From: Stereum hirsutum FP-91666 SS1
Lineage: Eukaryota > Basidiomycota > Agaricomycetes > Russulales > Stereaceae
Direction: 5' to 3'
Assembly (NCBI RefSeq): GCF_000264905.1
Contig: NW_006763137.1
Coordinates: forward strand, 870,719-934,718
DNA: 64,000 nt
Positions within the stretch are counted from its first letter, which is position 1; every line of letters begins with the position of its first letter. This document shows positions 48,306 to 64,000 of the stretch, one piece after another. The notes beneath the pieces were generated by a model. That model worked only from the letters and a program-made list of their open reading frames with translations. It had not been told where the DNA came from and did not search any database. Made by a program: the position numbers and the translations under genes.

Positions 48306-51268
48306 CTAATACTTCCACTGACTCTCCCCCGCCGCAATTGCCGCCGTCGGCGACATGATCATCTCCTTACTCCCCTGAAACAGCCCGGCGTTCCCCAAAT
48401 CGTCTCTCAAAGGCCTCGGCGCCACCCTCGGAGTGCCAGACGAGTACATCGATCCCGGACCACCACCTCCAGGATTTGAGTAGAAGTTACCGCCACGGCC
48501 GCCGCGACCGTTGCCGCCCATGATGACGGGTTGGACGGGCATGGTGTAGGTGAGGTTGAGCTCTTCGAGGACGGCTTTGAGGTAGCGCATGAAGGCGTTG
48601 CGGCGTACCCAGCGACCTCCCCAGTCTTGCCAGTTTGGTCGATCTGGAGATAGAGGAAGAAGGGGAGTAGGAAGGTTGGACTTGAATTAGGTCTGAATGG
48701 ACAGGCAGAGGAAGTGGAAGGATAAAATAGAGTACGTACGCTCCATAGCGATGATGATATAGATCGCATTCTGATACTCCATCTTATCTATATTGACAAT
48801 GACACCCGACCACTCCCTGCTGTGCTCCGTAACGTACTGGTTGAGCTTGGCCTTTAGTTGCTCTACCAGTTCGAGCGACGTATTGTATGAAATCGTGAGG
48901 TTCGTTGATTCCCACCTACGAACACAAACGCAGTGATGATCGTTAGCATAGGCCGGATAAAACTTGGCACGCTTGACGCAAGGTCACGAAAGAGGGAAGA
49001 ACATACATGGAGTTACTACGCCTCAGATTGTGGATCAACTTGGAAGAAGAGAGTAAAGCATTTGGTGCAACGATTTCCTGACCATCGACTCGACGGAACG
49101 TGGTCGAGAATAGACCGAATTCTTTTACGAACAAAACCTGCGGAAATCAGAGCCATGATCAGAATCAAGTATCTACCAAGGTCGAGACGTGAGACGTAGA
49201 TATGAATGTTCCTTACCTGATCATCTATCATAACAAGATCTCCGACATCGAAAACGTGGGTGGCGAAGATGAAGATCAACTGTCAAGCAAAGATACTCAA
49301 GTCAGCTGCGACCATCGTTATGTATCGAGGACGGTTGTAGAATCAGCGGAAGATGAAAGATTCGACGTACCGACTCGAAAAGTGTCTTTGCTGAATTACC
49401 AAACACGAAAGAGAATCCGAGAATGAGAGTAGCGAGCGGTACAAGCGACGAGAGTGTGTCACTCTTGTTGAAGATGAGCAGGAAGACGAAGATGAGAATG
49501 AGAAGTGCCACGGAGAAGAGCACGGCGTCGAGTTTCGCGACGGCTGAGCTGACATCCTATGGCAGTCGTCAATGACAAGGTTTCAGTGTCTAATTGGACG
49601 AGGGAAATGAGGACAGGCAGACCTTGAGAGATGCAACCAAGGCCTTTCGTTCTCTGTAAATACGCTGGACGGCTTCTCTCATCTCCTTTTTAGTGATATC
49701 GCCGTTGCCATCTTTGTCGAACAATGCGAAGGCGGCATGCTAGAATGCCGTATGAGATTACCACCATCCGACAAAAACATCTGGTGCTGCTACTTACTGC
49801 GTCTGACGTAGTTTTGAAGTATGGGACAAAATCTGAGAAAACGACATCTCAGTCAATGTGGCATCCAAGGGACAGATACTTCTGAACCAGGACATACCAT
49901 CAACAATGAGATAGTCTCTCCGGGGATAAGTATCGCTGAGCGAATTGAACAACTTCTTCGCCAACTTCCTCGCCGAATAAAGATCGCCCGACCCATGTTC
50001 CCTGTTGAACTTCGAGTTCTTCAAAGCCACCTGGCCGATCGCGTCTCCCAGCTGATCGACAAGAACCGAGGCCATGACGTTTCGCCTCTTCCTCTTCCTC
50101 TCCGCCGAGTTCTGCTTCGAAACAGAGATGCCATTGTGACTTTCTTTCTCCCTGATTGGCGATGAACTCGACGACGCGTTGTGTACGTGTCCGTCTTGCG
50201 TGCCGTTCTTGGACTCTTTTCCACCGAAGAGGTCGAAGGTACCGAGCGAACCGCTGTTACCTGTCTTATGGCCCTTCGATTTGTTGTTGTTGCCGTAGGG
50301 GTTGCGTTTAGCGGCCTGAGAAGGCTGAGCGTTCGAGAGACGGTCGAGAGCCTTGAGACCAAGACGGTTCTCCGCAAGACGTTGGGAGAGGGCTTTTTCG
50401 TGGAAGTTTATGGCAACGAGGTGGAGGAAGACCTTCTCGACAAAGACGATAACGGCTGCGGAGAAGAGAGCCTGCGAAGATGTGATATCAGCCGAACGTC
50501 CTCGGTAAGGACAGAGATTAATGACACGCACCTGCATGACACGGTTGATGATGGTCCAGTACGACCCAGAGGGCTCGAAGATGGAACGAATGACCGAGAG
50601 AGCAATCCATGCCCATGATACACCCAGCACCAGCTTCAACCAGCCGGATATGGCGAAGATCAGCTGTATAAGATGGTCTCGTTAGCGAACATAGGGATCG
50701 TGTCGGTGGCGTAACAGAAGCGTACCTCGATCTGAATCCTCAGCCTCTCAACTTTATACCCGAGCAAAACGACCATAGAAATGAACAGTTTGGGAATGAG
50801 GTCGACTGCGAGATAGGTGACGCAAGAAGTAGCCCAAACGATGGCGAGCCACAGCGACCATACGTGAACCTGTGGTTGGGCCACACTATCGTGAAAGCGA
50901 AACTGGAAGACGAGCAAGGGCGTGATGAGGACACCACATCCCAAGACACCGGCAAGAACCACCCGTATAGGTCTCGAGAGTTTCATGAACGCCACCCAAA
51001 TATACCTGAACCTTTTCGCCTTCGACGCGTTCGCCTCTCGCTCTTTCTGCGTCAAGCTCTCGTCCTCTTCATCCCAGTCGAAGTCATCCGCAGAATCCGT
51101 CGCAGAGCCCTCCGAAGAATCTGAGCCTGCGTGTGTCGCCTCGTTGACGGCCTCGTCATTGACGGTATGATTCGGAGGGTGATGAGCATAGTCATGGTGC
51201 TTGGGACTAGTGAGCGTGGGGAGCGCGATGTCCTCTTCGGGTGGCACGCTGACTTTAGTAGTAGTCAT
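48306..51268 (-). CDS. MscS-family mechanosensitive ion channel with EF-hand
   Basis: Fungal Msy-type channel; in S. pombe Msy1/Msy2 sit in the ER and control Ca2+ on hypo-osmotic shock. The N-terminus from MTTTKVSVPPEEDIALP is acidic and disordered. Helices follow from WVAFMKLSRPIRVVLAGVLG, through VWSLWLAIVWATSCVTYLAV, to LKLVLGVSWAWIALSVI. A basic cytosolic loop precedes an EF-hand (FALFDKDGNGDITKKEM, with D-D-N-D ligands). The MscS pore segment reads LVPLATLILGFSFVFGNSAK, then TLFESLIFIFATHVFDVGD, the signature of the family. The beta domain VDGQEIVAPNALL and a Gly-rich tail (GGNGRGGRGG) end at 48306. About ten introns. Start at 51268: the ATG precedes TTTKVS; an in-frame ATG at 51502 has an unrelated leader. 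Roughly 780 residues. Confidence 0.9.
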
Positions 51269-51652
51269 TTTCGATGAAGAAGACGACAATGGTGTCGAGG
51301 ACGCAAGCAACGGCGACGACGAGGCGGGTGAGAAAACGGACGGGAAAAGCGGCCAGTGATGGCAGCCACGGTCAAGGGGAAGACATGGATATGCTTGGCC
51401 TTGTGCTCGGTGCCGTCTTTCTGCCCAAGTGGAGACGATCAAGACATGCCGGAAAATGACCCTAAAACGAGCTATTTCAAATCGTGCATCTTCGAGGCCC
51501 AAAGCGGCAAAACACCGCGAAAATAATCATCGACAAACAATGAAAATTACGGAACATCTACGTATGTGCTCTAGCCTCTAGGCCGCACCTCATGATATCA
51601 CTTCTACTACCAATTCATTTCCCCACACTCCTTCTACAAATGCTGCACTGAT
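51269..51652. other. Intergenic between the ABCC and MscS genes
   Basis: A 384-base gap; it must contain the 3' end of the ABCC transcript and the promoter of the MscS gene, both on the minus strand. Nothing else is recognised. Confidence 0.5.
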
Positions 51653-58430
<6,778 letters not shown>

Positions 58431-58823
58431 GTCTCCGGCTCGCTGCGTCTTCGTGTGTGCGGTTTATGAAGTTGCGCGAACGAAAGGTGGTCTGGCGAGA
58501 TTGTGGACCAGGATGGCGTACCCACTTCATATTTAGCGCTAAGCGCCCCCCTGACAAAGCAGGCTACGAGCTCGGGCGGTACGCGTCGCCCATTTCAAAG
58601 TTCGAAACCAAGTTCACGCGTGGCCCACTCCGTCTTCCGTCCCAGCGTGCCTGGGCATGGGCCACATGTGGCAAGATATACAAAGACAACGGAAATCCTT
58701 GTAGAGGCCAGGATAAACGACTTAAAATGCTCTGATTGGGGTAGCGATGCAATTGTACAGATGTGTTTTCAGTGCTTCTCCTGGAGGAACAACCCCCTAC
58801 ACAAACCGATTTCCTACCGCTCT
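58431..58823. other. Intergenic, promoter side of the ABCC gene
   Basis: A 393-base gap between the ABCC start and the UCH stop, both on the minus strand. No TATA box is clear. No gene is seen. Confidence 0.5.
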
Positions 58824-59963
58824 TCAATCCAACCCCGCCAAAGCCATCATGCTAAACTCCGCACTCGTCGCCTTCGGAATCATCTGCTCTTTCACATACT
58901 TCGCAACATCCTGCATGCCCCACACCACACCCATCAGCAAGCCAGACTCACAGATGGAGGAAATTAATCAATACACACCTTCAACAAATCCGTGCTCTCC
59001 CCTCTATCAATAGGCCCTTCCCTACGTCCATCCAGCTCAATCAATCTCCTTTCGCCAGTCACCGTCTGATCCTTCCTCGCCGTCGCGCTTGGCGCCTGCA
59101 CAAAACACGTGAAATGAAGGTCGACGTCCAGATTCTCGGGGACGGCAGTCTGGCCTGAAGAGGCGGCGGAGGCATGTGCGGAAGCGAAGAGAGGAGTAGA
59201 TTCGAGGATTTGGGCGCGTTCGAGGGGGGATTTGTCTAGATTTGGCCGAACAGTTTAAGTCGTCAGACAGTGTTGCACTTTAAAGTTGCGAGAAGTGAGA
59301 AATAGATGGGGAGAATAGACGTACCTTTGCACAGGTCGATGAACTTAGCTAGAGGAGACTCGGGCTCAAATGATACTTCAGAGTTCGCCAGCGCATGAAG
59401 CAACCCCATCGTTCCACACGCGTTGCTGATCTATACAACACATCAATCCAGCCCATATCACAGTGAGTTCGTGTATGATACAACTACATGAAGGTATATG
59501 CATACCGTCTGCTTAATCCACAACACCGTAGGATCAATCTCCACCTGCCCCTCTTTCTTGATCTTTTCATCCTCCTGCTTCCTCGCCTCCTCCAGCTGTC
59601 CACCAATCGGGAACAGCAACACAACAGCTTTGACAGGTTTTGGGACCATGTCCAAGAGCTGTGAATAGTGTCATTGTTAACAAATAGAAGAAGTTGGCTG
59701 TAGAAAGTGGAGGTGAGATGACGTACCTCGTCTTCAAGTCCATAGACGTCTGTGAATTGGCCGTATGTAGGGATAAGGCCTGTTTTGTTCGACCACTATA
59801 GCATTATGTTAGCACAAAACAGAATGCAGCCAATGGTCGAGTAAAACGAACATCGTTTAGGACCTGCAAAGCATCCACAGCTCAGTTAACGCGTAAGCAA
59901 ACATTGCGAGTGTAGAAGGCAACAAACATCGGGATTGCTCTCCAGTGGGATCCAACGGCTCAT
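58824..59963 (-). CDS. YUH1: Ubiquitin C-terminal hydrolase, UCH-L3/Yuh1 type
   Basis: Peptidase C12 family: cleaves small adducts from the C-terminus of ubiquitin (and, in yeast, Rub1). It starts MSRWIPLESNPD (59928-59963). A 12-nt exon at 59852-59863 encodes VLND, and the next begins WSNKTGLIPTYGQFTDVYG. Catalytic residues are visible: Gln and Cys in KQTISNACGTMGLLHAL, His in VDLHFTCFVQ and Asp in LIELDGRREGPI. The last exon is DVAKYVKEQMIPKATSAEF to MMALAGLD, with TGA at 58824-58826. The crossover loop between Cys and His (about HASAASSGQTAV) is of ordinary length. Length is near 250 residues, slightly above the usual 230-240 because of an EARKQEDEKIKKEGQVE insert. Confidence 0.92.
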
Positions 59964-61047
59964 GGTTCAAAGACAGTAAACTTGCTAGCTTTCAGCAGTT
60001 TGAATAGTAGTGGATAAATTGCAGAAATATGCGTTCAAAGCACTGGGTCGTTGAGTTGTGAAAGGATCAGCTTGGGCGTTGAGCTTGAGCTTCCCCTGTG
60101 GCGCGGAGATGACATCATCTAATCTGATGTGGCACAGTGGCAAGGCGACTGATGACCGGGGTCCTGGCAAGAGCTTCTCGGCCCGTTTCAGCCCGGGAGA
60201 GATCGATCCGTTTTTGGACGACAACGAGCGTTGCGGACGTTTGCCTCGGTCGTCTACCGTGACGCTCATGCTGGCTTACTCTCATTGAACACTGGGTCTG
60301 GGAAGTAACATTTACGAAGATTGCTGAAGGGCTTCATGTCAACCTCACTTGGCTCGTGTCTTCTTGCTCTGATTACCCGCTCGAGTCTCTCTCAGGCCAT
60401 TCCATGTTCATCTCAGGCTCCGATCACGGTCTCCGATGGTCTCCTTCATCTGTCAAAGCCGTATTAAATATATGTTCTCTGCCTTGCCGGAAATAAATGC
60501 ACATAAACATCACAGAGTTGCGTCCATCGATCGGTCGTAAGACATATTTTCTCTCAAACATCAGCCTGAGAAACACTGTCATCCTCCTTCTCTCAAGCTT
60601 GTACTTCCCGCCCCCTTCTCTATACCCTCCTCACATCCGAACTTTCCACACATCTCTTCTCGCCGACCTTTACCCTCGCCCGCAACGCCTCCACTCCCAA
60701 CTGAATATTCTTATTCTTTGACACCACATGACTAGGATCAAACTCCGGTGCAACGATACGTTGACTAGTATCATTTATGGCGCTTCTGACAGATGAGATG
60801 AAGGAGATGGAAGATGCGGAGGACGTGCGATTGATTCGTCTGGGACCGAAGGTGGTCTCGACGATCTGGCAGGGTGAGTCTGAATCGCTAAAGATGAGGA
60901 TGTTGACGTTGACGTGGAGGTTAAGGTCGGTGTGTACTGTGGACATGGTTGTAGATGCGGAGCTGGAGGTAACGAGTGACGGGGTATCGGTGAGGGGGTT
61001 CGTGCTAGGCGTCTTGCGCAGGATCTTCGCGGACGTGGATTCTTCCA
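59964..61047. other. Intergenic with weak ORFs
   Basis: Upstream side of the UCH gene. A 153-residue minus-strand ORF (60620-61081, ending VGEKRCVESSDVRRV) looks partly protein-like (SSVRSAINDTSQRIVAPEFD) and could be the downstream part of the orphan at 61048-61701, but I could not find splice sites that join the frames. Confidence 0.35.
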
Positions 61048-61701
61048 TCAAGCAGACGGCGGACGCGGGTTTTTGAAGCACTTCGTCGTTTCGATCGTTG
61101 CCTCGGTGGGGGCATCGTTACTCTTCGGCTGGCTCTTCTCTGACCCAAACTCAGCGAACACCTCACCTCGCTCCTCGTCCTTGTTCGAACCGGAAATAAA
61201 CCTGAACCTTGGTATGAGGGACTTCTCTCTTCCCAAAATAGTGGGTACGGCCTTTCTCGCCACAGGAACCATGACCGGAACCAGAATCAGAAAGACGACA
61301 GCCGTATATGTAGGCTTCGACCTCTCTAGGGCGAGCTTAATCTGAGCTGGCGTCACACGGGCCATACGGCGGCGAACAGCATCGACCCGAATAACTGGCT
61401 TCACGCTGGAAGTGGAGGTGGTATCTGCCTTAGTCCTGACTGTAGATCTGGAAGTCCGGCGTGCGGGGACGGTGCGAGTAAGAACGTTCGCTATGCGCCT
61501 AGAGCTCAGGCTGCTGACGAGGAAGGCTGGATGTTTCTGTGTGGCGGCTGCGGTGGTGGTGGTGGTGGACCAAGCAGACATGACAATGCTATACGTGGCG
61601 TTAAGCGTGTCTTGATGTGTGGTGGTCGACCTGCTTTGGTGGTTTTGAGCGTCGAGCCAGAGATCACTCTCATTGATTCTCGGGGATCTTATGGACGTCA
61701 T
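61048..61701 (-). CDS. Orphan protein with possible mitochondrial presequence
   Basis: A 217-residue frame. An internal start, MSAWSTTTTTAAATQKHP, is followed by an Arg/Ser/Thr-rich stretch with almost no acidic residues (RTVPARRTSRSTVRTKA), the composition of a mitochondrial targeting sequence. One hydrophobic helix (TAVVFLILVPVMVPVA) precedes a basic and then acidic tail (NKDEERGEVFAEFG). It overlaps another minus-strand ORF at 60620-61081 by 34 bases in another frame; the two may be one gene with an unseen intron or a frameshift. No family is recognised. Confidence 0.35.
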   Translation of the reverse strand: MTSIRSPRINESDLWLDAQNHQSRSTTTHQDTLNATYSIVMSAWSTTTTTAAATQKHPAFLVSSLSSRRIANVLTRTVPARRTSRSTVRTKADTTSTSSVKPVIRVDAVRRRMARVTPAQIKLALERSKPTYTAVVFLILVPVMVPVARKAVPTILGREKSLIPRFRFISGSNKDEERGEVFAEFGSEKSQPKSNDAPTEATIETTKCFKNPRPPSA

Positions 61702-61860
61702 TGCTTTTGGGACCAGCAGGTGCGTTCACAAGCAGTCCTCACACAAATGTCGGCTCACTTTCCTCTTGAGGTTGGCAGGCGAGCGGATGCGCCACCGGAG
61801 GTCGCGATCCGAGCCTTAGCCGAGACATCCAACTTGCATGGCCACTATGTCCGAGTCTAA

Positions 61861-62811
61861 GATAATGCAAGCAAGGAACGAGTAGCGGAGTTCCGAGCTG
61901 ATGAGACTGGGATGGACTCATGACACGAGATCACCGAACGGCGGCCGTTTGGCCGCATTTCGCACGAAGAGACTACTTGAGGCCGTTGTGTTAAAGTGCT
62001 GAGATGTCCAGAGCGTCTGTCCGCTGAAGGTTTCAGACATATAACCTGTGCGGTTGGCGCCTCTGCAACATTTGTGCCTCAGCGACGCCGGTTTACACCG
62101 TCCGAGTCTACGCCTCCATCTGGATTGTGATAGACTTTGCACTGATCGATGAGCGAGTTTAACTGAATCCAGACTAACTCTAGGTATCGCAGCCGTGGAT
62201 ATTCATGGTCCGAAGAATTCTATTTCTCAGGTTCTCTCCCTGATTTGGCGAAGTATCTCACCCGAGTAGGTCAAGATATTGGTCTGAGTTTCTCCTGCGC
62301 CTGTCAGAGCAGTGCCATACGAGTTTTGTCGGCACAAAATTTACACCAGCTAGACAGTCAAAAGGTTGGTAAGGATCCGATTCACTCGAGCATTCATTGC
62401 TTCATCTTATGTCTGGAGCTGGGTCCAAGTCGCTATTCATATAATCACACCTCCATGGAGCTCGCTGACCGTGTATCGCAGAGGTCACATGAGGTCCGTT
62501 GTCCCTTCTCGCCAAACTATACAGGTACATCTTTACGATGAGGGAAAAGCTGTAGTCCAAGGTTGTGCTACAAGTACTCGAAGACATCGTGTCGAAATGG
62601 AGTTTGGCGTTGATCGGGACGGGGATGTCTCGGGAGGAGGAGGCCCATGGTAAGGTTCCTGCACTTGAAACACTGATGAGGGCCTGCGTATCGCATCAAG
62701 GCATCCGAAAAGGTCGACAGCGCCTCCATGAGCTAGCATAAATACTTAGGGGATGTATGTCCATTCGACCACATATTATTCGTCCCGATTCCTCTCAGCC
62801 TATCCATATTC
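61861..62811. other. Intergenic, no gene seen
   Basis: Promoter region of the amine-oxidase-like gene. A small palindromic stretch (GGCGGCCGTTTGGCCGC) occurs near 61942. No supportable gene or element. Confidence 0.5.
62738..62744 (+). promoter_or_regulatory. TATA-like box of the amine-oxidase-like gene
   Basis: ATAAATA, 68-74 bases before the ATG at 62812, a usual distance for fungal TATA genes with a short leader. Confidence 0.45.
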
Positions 62812-64000
62812 ATGAAGCTCGCTCTATCCCTTCTTGCGGCAGGGTCAGCCGTCACTGGCACCTTGTCTGCAGCAACTGACCCTGTGTGCATCGTGGGTAC
62901 AGGACCAGCCGGCTTGACCATCGCTAACAGACTCGAGAGCAAGGGCTACGACGCCGTCATTTTCGAGAAGAACGCTCAAGTTGGCGGGAAATGTCAAGCG
63001 TATTATGAAAGGCAAGTACACCATCCCCACTAGCAACGATTTTCATGTCTGACCTTCATCCCCAGTAGTGGCCTTTTCCACCCCATGGGTGCCTTGCTGT
63101 ATTCGAACGAGACATACACGAAAACGCTCCCAATCATCGACGCGTCGGGCCTGCCTTCTTACCCCTTTTCATACACAGTCGAGGGTTGGCTATTCAACTG
63201 GACGGATGGCTCAGTCGTACAATCGCCCGCTCCCGACCAATTATATCCTCTCATAGAGGCTGATATCCAGAGATACGTCAATTTCTGGGAGACGGAGTTC
63301 GCCCCAAATCTGACGGCAATCGGATATACGGTATGTACTACACAAATGTATACCGCCAAATGGAGCTCATTACAGCATGTAACTAACTTAATTCGTGCCT
63401 TCAGAATGGAGTCCCGGAGGAGCTCACCGTGCCATTTTCGCAATGGTTATCGCAGAACGGGTACAATTCTACCGTGTTATCCGCGATCATACAACAAGGT
63501 TCGTGCGAGTTTCCTCGTGCTCGATGTGTGCTTCATGCTGATCGTTGGTGTAGGAATGGTGCCGTATGGTTATGGCTCGATTGACGAGACCCCCGCGGTA
63601 GGCACTTCCTGCTATGTGCTCCCAGAGTGGTCGGCTCATTCATACCACCAACAGATCTACATGCTCCAGTATTTCACGCCCGACATCTTAAATTTCTTTG
63701 CAGGCCAGCATACCGGATATATAACTGGTGAGCTAGATGCTCCTCATGGTCCCGATATTCTCATGATGGCTGACGGTGGACTGTCTGATTATTGACAGAT
63801 TTCCACGAGCTTTTTGTTCAATACGCGAACACCTCCGTTAAGAGTCCGATCCTCACGAGCACAAATATAACGAACATTGGTGAGCATAAACATGACCTCT
63901 GATATGACGCGTCCAGCCACTGACACCGCTGACCCATCTCACAGACCGCTCTGGCAGCTCCCCGGTAATCACATATGCAGGTCAGTCAGGGGCGGCCAAC
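62812..64000 (+). CDS. Secreted FAD-dependent amine-oxidase-like protein (partial)
   Basis: Starts MKLALSLLAAGSAVTGTLSA, a secretory signal peptide. The dinucleotide-binding fold follows at once: VCIVGTGPAGLTIANRLESK, then AVIFEKNAQVGGKC, giving GxGxxG, the Glu that binds ribose, and the GG motif of flavin amine oxidases. Later exons read GLFHPMGALLYSNETYTK, EGWLFNWTDGSVV, PFSQWLSQNGYNSTVLSAI and GMVPYGYGSIDETPA; several N-glycosylation sequons (NET, NWT, NLT, NST) fit secretion. The first intron (63012-63065) is GC-AG: G|GCAAGT is the only donor that avoids a stop. Related Agaricomycete secreted proteins are annotated as amine oxidase-like with unknown substrates. The gene runs off the end of the window, so the C-terminal half, including any substrate-domain residues, is missing. 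Confidence 0.82.

Noticed and set aside
59985..60269. 94-codon minus-strand frame starting MSVTVDDRGKR, just upstream of the UCH gene
   Set aside because: No splice sites, no family likeness, and an open frame exists on the other strand as well; it is probably part of the UCH promoter or leader.

Overview
The window is nuclear DNA of a filamentous basidiomycete, most likely an Agaricomycete. The signs are intron-dense genes with 45-95 bp introns (mostly GT-AG, one clear GC-AG), short intergenic gaps with TATA boxes, and gene families usual for mushroom-forming fungi. I see no bacterial operons, no rRNA or tRNA genes and no CRISPR. The genus cannot be named from sequence alone.

Layout. 0.2-2.3 kb: O-acetylhomoserine sulfhydrylase (MET17). 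3.3-7.6 kb: a small single-pass membrane protein, a TMEM97/EXPERA protein, a doubtful 57-residue ORF and a two-span membrane protein. 7.6-12.9 kb: gene-poor repeat land with a tandem array, a MITE nested in that array and a diverged segmental duplication. 12.9-16.8 kb: a RING-PH-VWA protein with the domain order of the yeast pheromone scaffolds Ste5/Far1. 16.8-20.7 kb: gene-free, holding a hexanucleotide microsatellite and two more TA-flanked MITEs. 20.7-22.0 kb: dynactin p24. 23.2-31.5 kb: a giant SF1 helicase with a CCCH finger, NFX1-type repeats and a C-terminal RZ finger (ZNFX1-like). 32.2-35.4 kb: Cu+ P-type ATPase (CCC2). 36.1-36.8 kb: an uncharacterised spliced gene. 38.0-44.4 kb: gamma-glutamyl phosphate reductase (PRO2), a NASP/SHNi-TPR histone chaperone, an F-box-like protein and a Cys-rich orphan. 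45.2-47.5 kb: a secreted Ser/Thr-rich protein with an HGT motif suggestive of an ADP-ribosyltransferase-like fold, split by a probable Helitron. 48.3-51.3 kb: an MscS channel with an EF-hand. 51.7-58.4 kb: an ABCC full transporter. 58.8-60.0 kb: a UCH-type deubiquitinase with a 12-nt micro-exon. 61.0-61.7 kb: a weak orphan. 62.8 kb to the end: a secreted FAD amine-oxidase-like protein cut by the window edge.

The genes do not form one pathway. Most are housekeeping: sulfur and proline synthesis, copper delivery, vesicle and dynein motility, chromatin, ion and solute transport. The most notable items are the RING-PH-VWA scaffold, the MITE whose empty site survives in a neighbouring repeat copy, the Helitron that interrupts the HGT-motif gene, and the RZ-finger helicase. 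Exon boundaries were read by eye from splice consensus, frame continuity and family similarity; those inside the helicase and the ABC transporter are only partly resolved.
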